Shown: piece after piece, positions 36,565 through 45,848 of the stretch
How positions within the stretch are numbered: position 1 is the first letter of the stretch
How the letters are laid out: each line of letters opens with the position of its first letter
Position numbers and translations under genes: made by a program
DNA from: JACCVL01 sp963695375
GTDB lineage: Bacteria; Actinomycetota; Actinomycetes; Propionibacteriales; Nocardioidaceae
NCBI GenBank assembly: GCA_963695375.1
Contig: OY968767.1
Span: 868,001 to 932,000, forward strand
Direction of reading: 5' to 3'
Length of the DNA stretch: 64,000 nucleotides
Notes under the pieces: model-generated
Databases searched by the model: none
What the model was told of the DNA's origin: nothing
The model's input: only the letters and a program-made list of their open reading frames with translations

Positions 36565-38850
36565 TCACCCGGCGCCCCCGCCGGCACCGTCCCCAGGTCC
36601 GCCGGTCGGGGGGCTGGTCGGCCCGGTCGGCACCGTCGTCGGCGGCTGTGTGGTCGGCGGCTCGGTGGTCGTGGTGGTCGGCGGCTCGGTGGTCGTCGTG
36701 GTCGGCGGCTCGGTGGTCGTCGTGGTCGGCGGCTCGGTGGTCGTCGTGGTCGGCGGCTCGGTGGTCGTCGTGGTCGGCGGCTCGGTGGTGGTGCTGGTCG
36801 GCGGCGCGGTCGTGGTCGCTGCCGCCGAGGTGGGTGGCGTGCCGCTGACGAAGGCCGGTTCGGGGAACGGCACGCACTCCTCGCCCTCCAGCGCGGACTG
36901 GGTGTAGGCCGCCCAGGTCCGCGCCGGGTACTCGCCGCCGTAGAACGTCGGCAGGAACCCCTCGAGCTGGTCGTTGCCGTCCCCTCGGACGTACATCACC
37001 GCGGTGGACAGCTTGGGGGTGAATCCGACGAACCAGGAGGACGACACCTCGCCCTCGGCTCCGGTGGCCGTCCCGGTCTTGCCGGCCGCCGGACACGTGA
37101 CGACCCCGGCGTTCGTGCCGGTGCCCTGCTCGACGACCTGCTGCAGGGCGTAGGAGACGTCGCTCGCGATGTCCGCGGAGAACACCCGCTCGGCCGAGGC
37201 CTCGGCCGTGTAGACGGTCTCGCCGTCGCCGTCGACGACCTCCTCGACCACGTACCACTCCGCCCGCCGGCCCTGGGCGGCGAACGTGGCGTAGGCGTTG
37301 GCCATGTCGATGGTCGGCACCGGCGCGTAGCCGAGCGGGACCACCGGCACCGGCGCCAGCTCCTTGGTGGCCGACTTCGGCACACCGGCCAGCTCGGCCG
37401 CCTCGATCACCTTCTCGCCACCGTCCACCATCGACAAGGTGAGGTCGACGTAGGCGGTGTTGATCGACTCCACGGTGGCGGTGAGCAGGGACACCGTTCC
37501 GAAGGATCCCCCACCGGAGTCGCCCTGGTTCTCGACGTCTTCGCCGGTTCCCTCGATCAGGTACGGCGAGTTGCCGTTGAAGGTGTCGTTCAGGCTGAAT
37601 CCGTCGCGCAGCCCGGCCAGGAGTGCGAACGGCTTGAACGACGAGCCTGGCTGGGCGCCCGCGAGCGCCCAGTTGTAGTCGCTGGCCACGTAGTCCGGCC
37701 CGCCGTAGAGCGCCCGCACCGCACCGGTGCCGGGCTCCACCGACGCGAGGGCGACATGCAGGGCCTTCAGGTCGCCCAGCTCCTGCGCCCGGACGGCGTC
37801 CTTGGCCGCGGACATCGCCTCCTTGTCGAAGGTGGTGGTGACCTGCAGTCCGCCGCCGTTGATCTCCGACTCGGAGAAGCCGAGCTCGCGCAGCTCGTCC
37901 TCGACCATCGCGATCAGGAAGCCTTCGGGCCCACCGAGGGAGTCCTGTGAGGAGGGCGCCTGGGTCCGGGGCAGCTTGCGGGCCAGCCGGTCGGCCTCGT
38001 CCGCGGTCAGGACGCCGGACTCCGCCATCCCGTCGAGGACGTAGCGGTAGCGCACCAGCGCGGCGCGCTCGGCTGCCTTGCCCTCCCGCGGGTCCAGCGT
38101 GCCCGGTGAGTTGAGCACCGTTGCGAGCAGCGCGGACTCCCGGACGGTGACGTCCGCGATGTCCTTGTCGAAGTACGCCTGCGCGGCCGCCTGGACGCCA
38201 TAGGCACCGCGGCCGAAGTAGATCGTGTTGAGGTAACCCTGCAGGATCTCGTTCTTCGCCAGCTCGCGCTGCACCTTCAGCGCGAGGATCCCCTCCCGCA
38301 CCTTGCGGGTGTAGGACTGCTCCTGGGACAGGTAGAGGATCTTCACGTACTGCTGCGTGATGGTCGATGCGCCCTGGGTGGAGTCGCCCTGCAGGTTGTT
38401 CCAGGCGGCCCGGACGATGCCCTTCACGTCGATCCCGGCGTTGTCGTAGAACGTTCGGTCCTCGGCCGCGATGACGGCGTCCTGCATGTGCTGGGGGACG
38501 TCGTCCAGCGTGACGAGCTGCCGGTTCTGCACCGCGAACGAACCCAGCTCGGCCTTGCCGTCGGCGTAGTAGACGAAGCTCGTCTCCGCCTGGAAGTCCT
38601 CGTTGGGGTCGGGGATGTCGATGGTCAGGTAGGCGACGAAGAAGGCCACCAGTCCGAGCGTGAGCAGGACGGCGACGCCCAGCGCGAGCCTGCTGAGCAC
38701 CCGCTGCCACAGCGGTCTGGCGGGCTTCTTCTTCGCCGCGCCCTTGCCCGACGCACCGGCGCTGGGACCGGGGCCGGTGGGCCGAGGGTCGCCCCCCTTG
38801 CTCGTGTTCCTCACTTGCTGCGTCTTCCCGCTCGACCGATCGGTGCTCAC
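36565..38850 (-). CDS. ponA: bifunctional penicillin-binding protein 1A (glycosyltransferase/transpeptidase)
   Basis: 761 residues from GTG 38850. Cytoplasmic Lys/Pro-rich tail, one membrane helix (GVAVLLTLGLVAFFVAYL), then GT51: EDRTFYDN (catalytic Glu), QGASTITQQ, KVQRELAKNEILQGYLN and YFGRGAYGVQAAAQ. The transpeptidase has SxxK in GSSFKPFA, SxN as SIN (VESINTAY) and KTGTA. The tail after residue 680 is a TEPPTTTT repeat, probably disordered and possibly glycosylated or wall-spanning. Mycobacterial PonA1 has a similar Pro/Thr-rich tail. Divergent from padR. Confidence 0.93.
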   Translation of the reverse strand: MSTDRSSGKTQQVRNTSKGGDPRPTGPGPSAGASGKGAAKKKPARPLWQRVLSRLALGVAVLLTLGLVAFFVAYLTIDIPDPNEDFQAETSFVYYADGKAELGSFAVQNRQLVTLDDVPQHMQDAVIAAEDRTFYDNAGIDVKGIVRAAWNNLQGDSTQGASTITQQYVKILYLSQEQSYTRKVREGILALKVQRELAKNEILQGYLNTIYFGRGAYGVQAAAQAYFDKDIADVTVRESALLATVLNSPGTLDPREGKAAERAALVRYRYVLDGMAESGVLTADEADRLARKLPRTQAPSSQDSLGGPEGFLIAMVEDELRELGFSESEINGGGLQVTTTFDKEAMSAAKDAVRAQELGDLKALHVALASVEPGTGAVRALYGGPDYVASDYNWALAGAQPGSSFKPFALLAGLRDGFSLNDTFNGNSPYLIEGTGEDVENQGDSGGGSFGTVSLLTATVESINTAYVDLTLSMVDGGEKVIEAAELAGVPKSATKELAPVPVVPLGYAPVPTIDMANAYATFAAQGRRAEWYVVEEVVDGDGETVYTAEASAERVFSADIASDVSYALQQVVEQGTGTNAGVVTCPAAGKTGTATGAEGEVSSSWFVGFTPKLSTAVMYVRGDGNDQLEGFLPTFYGGEYPARTWAAYTQSALEGEECVPFPEPAFVSGTPPTSAAATTTAPPTSTTTEPPTTTTTEPPTTTTTEPPTTTTTEPPTTTTTEPPTTTTTEPPTTQPPTTVPTGPTSPPTGGPGDGAGGGAG
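36658..36801. repeat. six 24-bp tandem repeats encoding TEPPTTTT in ponA
   Basis: CTCGGTGG recurs at 36661, 36685, 36709, 36733, 36757 and 36781, an exact 24-bp period. Each unit encodes eight residues on the minus strand, so copy-number change keeps the frame. Confidence 0.9.
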
Positions 38851-38946
38851 ATGCCCGGACAGTGTGACCAAGCGGCGGGCTGCGGGGAAATCGGAGCCAG
38901 GATCACGACCGGTGCCGCAGGGTCGGCGCCGGGGAGCCGTCGGTTC

Positions 38947-38967
38947 GATGTATCGTCGCGATACATC
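38947..38967. promoter_or_regulatory. PadR operator
   Basis: ATGTATCGTCGCGATACAT (38948-38966) is a perfect inverted repeat, one more base pair on each side. ATGTAT...ATACAT palindromes are typical of PadR-family operators. It lies 29 bp upstream of the padR GTG, between ponA and padR. Confidence 0.65.
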
Positions 38968-38995
38968 ACAATGCGACGCTCCACGAGAGGCGACG

Positions 38996-39607
38996 GTGAC
39001 CGGACGGGGCAAGGCGCTGGAGATGGCCGTGCTCGGCCTGCTCCACGATGCTCCGATGCACGGTTACGAGCTGCGCAAGCAGCTGATCGGCCTGCTCGGC
39101 TGGGGCCGGGTGCTCTCGTACGGCACGCTCTATCCCTGCCTCAAGACGCTGGTCAGGAACGGCCACCTCGACGCCGACCCGGAGCCCGGCACCGCCGGAG
39201 CGGGCCGGAACCGGATCGTCTACACCCTCACCCCCGAGGGCAAGGAGCACTTCCGCAGCCTCGTCGCGGAGGCGGGCCCGTCGGCCTGGGACGACGAGAA
39301 CTTCGGCGTGCACTTCGCCTTCTTCGCACGGGCCGACAGCCGGACCCGCGTCCGGATCCTCGAGGGCCGGCGCAGCCGGCTGGAGGAGCGCCTGGACCAG
39401 TTGCGCACCTCGGTCCATCGCTCCCGGCAGCGCCTCGACGCCTACACCCTCGAGCTCCAGCGCTACGGGCTCGAGTCGGCCGAGCGCGAGGTGCGCTGGC
39501 TGAGCGACCTGATCGACACCGAGCGGGCCGGGGCGTCACCCGGCCCTGCTGCAACTCCCGGCGCGAGCACGACCGGCACCGGCACGACGACGAAGGAGAC
39601 CAGCTGA
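38996..39607 (+). CDS. PadR family transcriptional regulator (subfamily with C-terminal Vir_act_alpha_C domain)
   Basis: 203 residues. The N-terminal winged helix (LEMAVLGLLHDAPMHGYELRK, SYGTLYPCLKTLVRNGHL, IVYTLTPEGKEHF) is followed by an alpha-helical domain (RIRILEGRRSRLEERLDQL-like) used for dimerisation and a Thr/Gly-rich end. The stop overlaps the ino1 ATG (TGATG), so repressor and inositol synthase are co-translated. The palindrome directly upstream is the likely self-operator. In mycobacteria an orthologous PadR gene is next to ino1 as well. Confidence 0.88.
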   Translation: MTGRGKALEMAVLGLLHDAPMHGYELRKQLIGLLGWGRVLSYGTLYPCLKTLVRNGHLDADPEPGTAGAGRNRIVYTLTPEGKEHFRSLVAEAGPSAWDDENFGVHFAFFARADSRTRVRILEGRRSRLEERLDQLRTSVHRSRQRLDAYTLELQRYGLESAEREVRWLSDLIDTERAGASPGPAATPGASTTGTGTTTKETS

Positions 39608-40686
39608 TGGGCAAGGTCCGTGTGGCCATCGTGGGCGTGGGGAACTGCGCCACGTCCCTCATCCAGGGCGTCCAGTACTACCGGGACGCGGATGCCGACG
39701 CGACCGTGCCCGGACTCATGCACGTGCGCTTCGGCGACTACCACGTCCGCGACATCGAGTTCGTCGCCGCCTTCGACGTGGACGCCAAGAAGGTCGGCTT
39801 CGACCTGGCCGAGGCGACCCGGGCGAGCGAGAACAACACGATCAGCATCTGCGACGTGCCGCCGATGGGGATCGGCGTGCAGCGTGGTCCCACCCTGGAC
39901 GGGCTCGGCCGCTACTACCGGGAGACGATCGACGAGTCCGACCACGAGCCGGTCGACGTCGTCGCGGCGCTGCGGGAGTGCGGCGCCGACGTGCTGGTGT
40001 CCTACCTCCCGGTCGGCAGCGAGCGCGCGGACAAGTTCTACGCCCAGTGCGCCCTCGACGCCCGAGTCGCGTTCGTCAACGCGCTGCCGGTGTTCATCGC
40101 GTCCGACCCGGAGTGGGCCGCCAAGTTCACCGCCGCCGGGGTGCCGATCGTCGGGGACGACATCAAGAGCCAGGTGGGTGCCACCATCACGCACCGGGTG
40201 CTGGCCCGGTTGTTCGAGGACCGCGGCGTCGTGCTGGACCGGACCTACCAGCTCAACGTCGGCGGCAACATGGACTTCAAGAACATGCTCGAGCGGGACC
40301 GGCTGGAGTCGAAGAAGATCTCCAAGACCCAGGCGGTGACGAGCAACCTGCAGCACGACCTCGGCGCCCGCAACGTGCACATCGGCCCCAGCGACTACGT
40401 GCAGTGGCTGGACGACCGCAAGTGGGCCTACGTCCGGCTGGAGGGGCGTGCGTTCGGCGACGTGCCGCTGAGCCTGGAGTACAAGCTCGAGGTCTGGGAC
40501 TCGCCGAACTCCGCGGGCATCATCATCGACGCCATCCGGGCGGCCAAGATCGCCAAGGACCGTGGCCAGGGCGGACCGGTGCACGCGGCGTCCACCTACT
40601 TCATGAAGTCGCCACCCGTGCAACGCCCCGACGACGAGGGCAAGCAGGGTCTGGAGGCGTTCATCCGCGGCGACGGCGAGGGCTGA
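39607..40686 (+). CDS. ino1: inositol-3-phosphate synthase
   Basis: 359 residues. NAD-binding AIVGVGNCATSLIQGVQYY at the start, SYLPVGSERADKFYAQCAL, then the catalytic-domain signatures IVGDDIKSQVGATITHRVLA, LNVGGNMDFKNMLERDRLESKKISKTQAV (in two parts) and LEYKLEVWDSPNSAGIIIDAIRAAK. It converts glucose 6-phosphate to 1D-myo-inositol 3-phosphate, needed for phosphatidylinositol and mycothiol. The actinobacterial/archaeal short form (about 360 aa) is expected. Co-translated with padR. Confidence 0.96.
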   Translation: MGKVRVAIVGVGNCATSLIQGVQYYRDADADATVPGLMHVRFGDYHVRDIEFVAAFDVDAKKVGFDLAEATRASENNTISICDVPPMGIGVQRGPTLDGLGRYYRETIDESDHEPVDVVAALRECGADVLVSYLPVGSERADKFYAQCALDARVAFVNALPVFIASDPEWAAKFTAAGVPIVGDDIKSQVGATITHRVLARLFEDRGVVLDRTYQLNVGGNMDFKNMLERDRLESKKISKTQAVTSNLQHDLGARNVHIGPSDYVQWLDDRKWAYVRLEGRAFGDVPLSLEYKLEVWDSPNSAGIIIDAIRAAKIAKDRGQGGPVHAASTYFMKSPPVQRPDDEGKQGLEAFIRGDGEG

Positions 40687-40716
40687 GCCCGGCGGCGGCG
40701 CCCGGCCGCCACTGCT

Positions 40717-42039
40717 GTGACACTGCTGCGACACTGCACCGTGCTGGTGCTGCGCGACCTGCGCCGACTGCTCCCCCTCGCGGCCTTCCGCCGCCTGCTC
40801 GGCCTGCGACTCGTCGGGCAGTGCGCCGACGGTGTCTTCCAGGTCGTCCTGGCGTCGTACCTGTTCTTCTCCCCCGAGCGACAGACCAGCCCGGCAGCCA
40901 TCGCCGCCGTGACGGCGGCGATGCTGCTGCCGTTCAGCGTGGTGGGTCCGGTCGCCGGCGTCCTGCTCGACCGCTGGTCGCGGCGGGACGTGCTGACGGC
41001 AGTGCCGGCGCTGCGAGCGGCACTCGCCGTCGCGGTCGGCCTGGTGGTGACGGTCGGCGGTGCGGGCCGCGTGGAGGACGTCGCGCTGTTCGTCCTGGTC
41101 GTCGTCAGCTTCGCGGCGAACCGCTTCGGCCTGTCCGCGCTCTCGGCCGCCGTGCCGCACACGGTGGCAGACGCGGACCTGTTGCCGGCGAACGCGCTGC
41201 TGCCCACCGCCGGCACCCTCGCGTTCACCGTCGGTCTCGGGCTCGGCGGGCTGTGGCAGGGGCTGCTCGGTGGTCCGGGCGACGCCACCGGCCGGACCCT
41301 CGCGCTCGCGGTGGGGCTGTGGCTGGTCACAGCCGGGCTGGCGGGACGCTTCGGGCGGCGCGCGCTCGGTCCCGACCGCGACCTTCCCCCCACCCCCCCG
41401 ACCACGATCCGCGACTTCTGCTCGGGGGTGACCCACCTCCGGGAGCGGCCCGCGGCGGCCGCCGCGATCCTGCTCGTCGGTGCGCACCGGATGCTCGCCG
41501 GGACCGTGCTGGTGGCGGCCATCCTGCTGTTCCGGGGCGCGTACGCCGCCCCCGGTGACCCCGCGTCCGGCCTGGACGGGCTCAGCCTCGCGGTGCTCGC
41601 GGGCGGGACCGGCATCGTGACGGCGGCGCTCACCGTCCCCGCCGCTGCCAGGCGGTGGGGCCTGGGCCGGACGACGGCCGCGCTGCTGCTCGGTGCCGCA
41701 GCCGTGCAGCTCGCCTTCGCCCTCACCGGCGCCGAGGGGTTGCTGATCGCGGCCACGTTCGCCCTCGGCCTCAGCGGGCACGGCCTGAAGATCGGAGCCG
41801 ACACGTTGGTCCAGCAGCAGGTCAGCGAGGACCACCTCGGCCGGGTGTTCTCGCTCTACGACCTCGTCTTCAACGTGGGCCTGGTGTCCGCCGCCGTCCT
41901 GGCGGCGCTGGTCCTCCCGTCCGGCGGTGAGTCCCCGGTGGCGATGGTGGCGGTGGGGCTCGGCCTCACCGGGGTCGCCGGGCTGGCGCTGCGGGCCCTG
42001 CCGCGCCCGGCGCCGACCCAGACTCCGGCCGGGGTGTGA
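40717..42039 (+). CDS. major facilitator superfamily transporter
   Basis: 440 residues, 12 predicted membrane helices in two halves. The loop between helices 2 and 3 is GVLLDRWSRRDVL, the MFS motif A variant (GxxxDRxxRR). The second-half loop SEDHLGRVFSLYDLVFNVGLV is typical of the DHA/MFS_3-like antiporters. It is probably a proton-coupled exporter with unknown substrate. It stands 30 bp after ino1 and is convergent with cca (5-bp gap). Confidence 0.88.
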   Translation: MTLLRHCTVLVLRDLRRLLPLAAFRRLLGLRLVGQCADGVFQVVLASYLFFSPERQTSPAAIAAVTAAMLLPFSVVGPVAGVLLDRWSRRDVLTAVPALRAALAVAVGLVVTVGGAGRVEDVALFVLVVVSFAANRFGLSALSAAVPHTVADADLLPANALLPTAGTLAFTVGLGLGGLWQGLLGGPGDATGRTLALAVGLWLVTAGLAGRFGRRALGPDRDLPPTPPTTIRDFCSGVTHLRERPAAAAAILLVGAHRMLAGTVLVAAILLFRGAYAAPGDPASGLDGLSLAVLAGGTGIVTAALTVPAAARRWGLGRTTAALLLGAAAVQLAFALTGAEGLLIAATFALGLSGHGLKIGADTLVQQQVSEDHLGRVFSLYDLVFNVGLVSAAVLAALVLPSGGESPVAMVAVGLGLTGVAGLALRALPRPAPTQTPAGV

Positions 42040-42043
42040 GCGC

Positions 42044-43504
42044 TCAGGAGCGAGCGGCCCACCAGGCGCGCAGCTCGTCGACGGCGCGCTCCTCGCCGAG
42101 CGGGCCGTGCTCGATCCGCAGGTCCAGCAGGTGCCGGTAGGCCTGGCCCACGACCGGGCCGGGCGGCAGGTCCAGCAGCGCCATGATCTGGTTGCCGTCC
42201 AGGTCCGGGCGCATCGCTTCGAGGTGCTCCTCCTCGGCCAGCCGGGAGATCCGCTCCTCGATGTGGTCGTACGTCCGCTGCAGCCGAGCCGCCTTCCGCG
42301 CGTTGCGAGTGGTGCAGTCCGCCCGGGTCAGCACGTGCAGGTGCTCCAGCTGTGGACCGGCGTCCCGGACGTAGCGCCGCACGGCCGAATCGCTCCACTC
42401 GCCGCTGCCGTAGCCGTGGAAGCGCAGATGGAGCTCGACCAGCCGGGCCACCGCGTCGATCACGTCGTTCGGGAAGCGCAGCGCCTTCAGCCGACGACGG
42501 GTCAGCTTGGCGCCCACGACGTCGTGATGGTGGAAGGTGACCGTCCCGTCACCGCCGAACCTGCGGGTGCGGGGCTTGCCGATGTCGTGCAGCAGTGCCG
42601 CCAGCCGGGCCACCAGGTCCGGGCCACCCCCGGGCAGCCGCGACTCCAGGGCGAGCGTCTGCTCCAGCACGGTCAGGGTGTGGTCGTAGACGTCCTTGTG
42701 CCGATGGTGCTCGTCGCGTTCGAGCCGCAGTGCGGGCAGCTCCGGCAGCACCTCGTCGGCCAGGCCGGTGGTCACCAGGAGAGCCAGGCCCCGCCGCGGT
42801 TGCGGCGCGCAGATCAGCTTCACCAACTCGTCGCGGACCCGCTCGGCCGACACGATCGACAACCGGTCGGACATGTCCCTGGTCGCTGCGACCACCTCGT
42901 CGGTGGCCTCGAACCCGAGCTGAGCGGCCAGCCGCGCCGCCCGCATCATCCGCAGCGGGTCGTCGGTGAACGACTGGACCGCCGTCCCGGGCGTACGGAG
43001 TCGGCCGGCGGCCAGGTCCTCCAACCCGCCGAAGGGATCGACGAAGGTCCGGGACGGGAGCTGCACCGCCATCGCGTTGACGGTGAAGTCGCGGCGGGAC
43101 AGGTCACCCTCGAGGGTGTCGCCGTAGTCCACGTCCGGCTTGCGCGAGGACGGCAGGTACCGGTCCGCGCGGTAGGTGGTGATCTCGATCTGCGCGTCCC
43201 CCTTGCGCGCGCCGATGGTGCCGAAGGCGCGACCGACGTCCCACACCGCGTCCGCCCAGCCGCCGAGCAGCTTCTCAGTGACCTCCGGCCGGGCCGAGGT
43301 GGTGAAGTCCCAGTCCGCGCCCAACCGGCCGAGCAGCACGTCACGGACGGTGCCCCCGACGAGTGCCAGCGTCTCGCCCGCGTCGTCGAACCGCTTGGCG
43401 AGCGGCTCGATCACCGGGGCCATCCGCAGCAGCTCGGCCACCGCATGCTGCTGCAACTCGGTGAGCGGCCGACTCGGCTCGGCGGGGGCGGAGGGCTCGG
43501 ACAC
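42044..43504 (-). CDS. cca: CCA-adding tRNA nucleotidyltransferase
   Basis: 486 residues from GTG 43504. Nucleotidyltransferase head LVGGTVRDVLLGRLGADWDFTTSA (catalytic Asp pair in DWDF), motif C DFTVNAMAV, motif D/E templating region DPLRMMRAARLAAQLGFE, then an HD domain (KDVYDHTLTVLEQ, LLHDIGKP). It adds or repairs the 3'-CCA of tRNAs. Its position next to the DUF6049-murJ genes is the usual actinobacterial order (pcnA of mycobacteria). Confidence 0.95.
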   Translation of the reverse strand: MSEPSAPAEPSRPLTELQQHAVAELLRMAPVIEPLAKRFDDAGETLALVGGTVRDVLLGRLGADWDFTTSARPEVTEKLLGGWADAVWDVGRAFGTIGARKGDAQIEITTYRADRYLPSSRKPDVDYGDTLEGDLSRRDFTVNAMAVQLPSRTFVDPFGGLEDLAAGRLRTPGTAVQSFTDDPLRMMRAARLAAQLGFEATDEVVAATRDMSDRLSIVSAERVRDELVKLICAPQPRRGLALLVTTGLADEVLPELPALRLERDEHHRHKDVYDHTLTVLEQTLALESRLPGGGPDLVARLAALLHDIGKPRTRRFGGDGTVTFHHHDVVGAKLTRRRLKALRFPNDVIDAVARLVELHLRFHGYGSGEWSDSAVRRYVRDAGPQLEHLHVLTRADCTTRNARKAARLQRTYDHIEERISRLAEEEHLEAMRPDLDGNQIMALLDLPPGPVVGQAYRHLLDLRIEHGPLGEERAVDELRAWWAARS

Positions 43505-43565
43505 GGGTGCTCATCGTACGCAGCCCGGCGCCGCGGGCCTGCGGCTGAGTCGTCGACCCGGCCTC

Positions 43566-43571
43566 TAGCAT
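43566..43571 (+). promoter_or_regulatory. -10 box TAGCAT of a leaderless promoter
   Basis: TAGCAT ends 6 nt before the GTG at 43578 of the DUF6049 gene; it starts the DUF6049-murJ transcript. Confidence 0.5.
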
Positions 43572-43577
43572 GACCGG

Positions 43578-45848
43578 GTGACCGCCGGACCCGACCGGGG
43601 TCGGTCGCACGCCGTCGTGGCGGCTTCGTCCCTCGCCGTTCTGCTGGCCGTGCTGTCGAGCCTCCTGCCGCCTGCCAGCGCGGCGGCCGTTCCGGCCGAG
43701 GCGCCGATCACAGCGGCAGCAGCGACCACAGCGGCAGCGGCGACCACAGCGGCAGCGGCCGGCAGCGCGGGGACGCCCAGCGCCGCGGACGACCTCGAGC
43801 CTGGGCTGTCGGCGAGTCTCACCTCGCTGACCCCGTCCACGCTGCAACCGGGCGATCCGGTGGAGCTGAACGGCCGGGTGGTCAACACCGACACCGAGGA
43901 CTGGCAGAACGTCAACGTCTACCTGGTGATCTCCCCCAGCCCGCTGACCACCCGCGACGAGGTCGGGGCCGCGGCTGCCAGCCCCTCCGAGTCGTACTTC
44001 GGCGACCGGGTGACCGAGTTCGGTCGCTTCGACATCCTCGGCAACCTCTCCCCGGGCGAGTTCGCCCCCTTCCGCGTCAAGGTGCCCTGGGACCTGCTGC
44101 CGATCTCGGGCACGGACGGCGTCTACACCGTCGGGGTGCACGTCCTCGCAACCGACGTGGACGGTGCGCGGGTGACGGCCGCACGGGCGCGCACGTTCAC
44201 CCCCCTGGCCGAGGCCGAGGACCGGGCCACGGTCCGGCTCGGACTGGTGTGGCCGATCAGCAGCCCGGTGCTGCGCCGAGGGGACGGGACCTACGCCCGG
44301 CAGGCGAGGCTGGTCCGGACCATGGAACCCGGCGGCCGACTGCGCCGGATCGTCGACCTCGGCCAGACCGCCGGGGAGGTGCCGCTGACCGTGGTCCCCG
44401 ACCCCGCCGTGCTCGACGCCGCCCAAGACATCGGCAGCGGTGACATCGGACCGCCCGGCGGGCTGGTCGAGCGGGTGGGCGCCGGCCCTGACGGCGCCGC
44501 GCCCGAGCAGGCCGGTGGCGACGGCTCCACGGAGGGTTCCGCGGACGCCGGTACGGACGAGCGCTCAGGTGTGACGGCGGTGCTGGCGTGGTTCGACGAC
44601 GCACTCGGGCTCGCCGCCGCCGGAACGCCCTGGATCACCGCCTACGGGGAGCCGTCGATGGCGACGCTGGCGTCGAGCCCGTTCACCGGGTTGTCGGAAA
44701 GCGTCGACGCGGCGACCCGCGGGGCGCAACGCCGGCTCTTCGACCGGCCGGCCCGGGTGCTGACCCTTCCCGCGGGCGGTGTCGTCGACCCCGAGACCCT
44801 GCCGGACCTGCGCTGGGCGGACGGCGTCGGGGGGGCGGTCCTGGCGCCGCGGATGCTCCCCGGCTGGGACCGGCTCGACGGCGCCGGGCAGCAGGTCGCC
44901 ACCGAGCTGGGACCGCTCGACGTCGTGGTCGCCGACCCGGCCCTCGCCGGTGGCGGACCGAGCCCCGGCGATCCCTTGTCGGCGCTCCAGGTCCGGCAAC
45001 GGCTGCTCGCCGAGGCGGCGCTGCTCAGCGCGGAGGCGGCGGCTGCGGGCCGCCGCTCGGTGAGCGCGGCCTTCGTCGCCCCGCCGCGCTGGGACCCCGG
45101 CGCCGACTGGCCCAGCACCGGCTTCTTCCCCGGCCTGACCGTGCCCTGGCTGCGCCCGGTCCCGGTGGACGACCTGCTCGCCCCGCCGCAGCCGTACGAC
45201 GGGCCCACCGGTCCTCCCGGCAGCGATGAGCTCGACGACGCGCTGCCCGAGGAGCTGACCACCGCGGCCGCCCAGCTGCGCCGGAGGGCACGATTGCTCG
45301 TCCAGCTGGTGGACGGAACCCTGGCCCAGCGCCGTTGGTATGACGCCGGAGTGGCGTTGGGCGTCTCCCAGTCCGCCGACGACGACCTGCTGCTGCGCCA
45401 ACAGCTGACCGAGCGGGCGGCGGCCTCGGTCCGGCACCTCCTGCGCGGCGTGACTCTGACCGGCCCGGAGTTCGTCACGCTGTCCAGCACCCGCGGGCCG
45501 TTCCCGCTCACGATCACCAACGAGCTGGACCGCGCGGTCACGGTGTCGATCACGGTCGACACCGCGGCCGACGAGGAGGCCCGGACCCGTTTCGAGACCG
45601 GGTCCGGACTGACCATCGGACCCGGCCAGCGGGAGACCCTCACCGTCGACACCCGGGTGGGCGAGGTCGGCGTGACCACGGCGGAGGCGTACGTCGTCAC
45701 CGAGTCGGGTCGACGAGTCGGCACCCCACTGGTCTTCAGCCTGCGCACCAGCGTGGTGGGCCGGGTGATCTGGGCGATCATGGGCGTCGCCTGCGCCGTG
45801 CTCGTCTTCGCCATCGGCCGCCGGATCTGGCGGCGGGGCCGCGGGTGA
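43578..45848 (+). CDS. DUF6049 family exported, membrane-anchored protein
   Basis: 756 residues. Signal peptide (VVAASSLAVLLAVLSSLLPPASA) and Ala/Thr-rich linker, an Ig-like domain (SLTPSTLQPGDPVELNGRVVNTDTEDWQNVNVYLV, in parts), a central domain with conserved LGLVWPISSPVLRRGDGTY, a long region resembling a polysaccharide deacetylase-like barrel, and at the end VTVSITVDTAADEEARTRF followed by one membrane helix (VIWAIMGVACAVLVFAIG) and an Arg-rich cytoplasmic tail. The protein is almost always next to murJ in actinobacteria, so a cell-wall role is expected; biochemistry is unknown. The stop overlaps murJ (GTGA). Confidence 0.85.
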   Translation: MTAGPDRGRSHAVVAASSLAVLLAVLSSLLPPASAAAVPAEAPITAAAATTAAAATTAAAAGSAGTPSAADDLEPGLSASLTSLTPSTLQPGDPVELNGRVVNTDTEDWQNVNVYLVISPSPLTTRDEVGAAAASPSESYFGDRVTEFGRFDILGNLSPGEFAPFRVKVPWDLLPISGTDGVYTVGVHVLATDVDGARVTAARARTFTPLAEAEDRATVRLGLVWPISSPVLRRGDGTYARQARLVRTMEPGGRLRRIVDLGQTAGEVPLTVVPDPAVLDAAQDIGSGDIGPPGGLVERVGAGPDGAAPEQAGGDGSTEGSADAGTDERSGVTAVLAWFDDALGLAAAGTPWITAYGEPSMATLASSPFTGLSESVDAATRGAQRRLFDRPARVLTLPAGGVVDPETLPDLRWADGVGGAVLAPRMLPGWDRLDGAGQQVATELGPLDVVVADPALAGGGPSPGDPLSALQVRQRLLAEAALLSAEAAAAGRRSVSAAFVAPPRWDPGADWPSTGFFPGLTVPWLRPVPVDDLLAPPQPYDGPTGPPGSDELDDALPEELTTAAAQLRRRARLLVQLVDGTLAQRRWYDAGVALGVSQSADDDLLLRQQLTERAAASVRHLLRGVTLTGPEFVTLSSTRGPFPLTITNELDRAVTVSITVDTAADEEARTRFETGSGLTIGPGQRETLTVDTRVGEVGVTTAEAYVVTESGRRVGTPLVFSLRTSVVGRVIWAIMGVACAVLVFAIGRRIWRRGRG

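Noticed and set aside
39463..41835. 790-codon frame opposite ino1 and the MFS gene
   Set aside because: Spans two genes with clear motifs on the other strand; no signature of its own.
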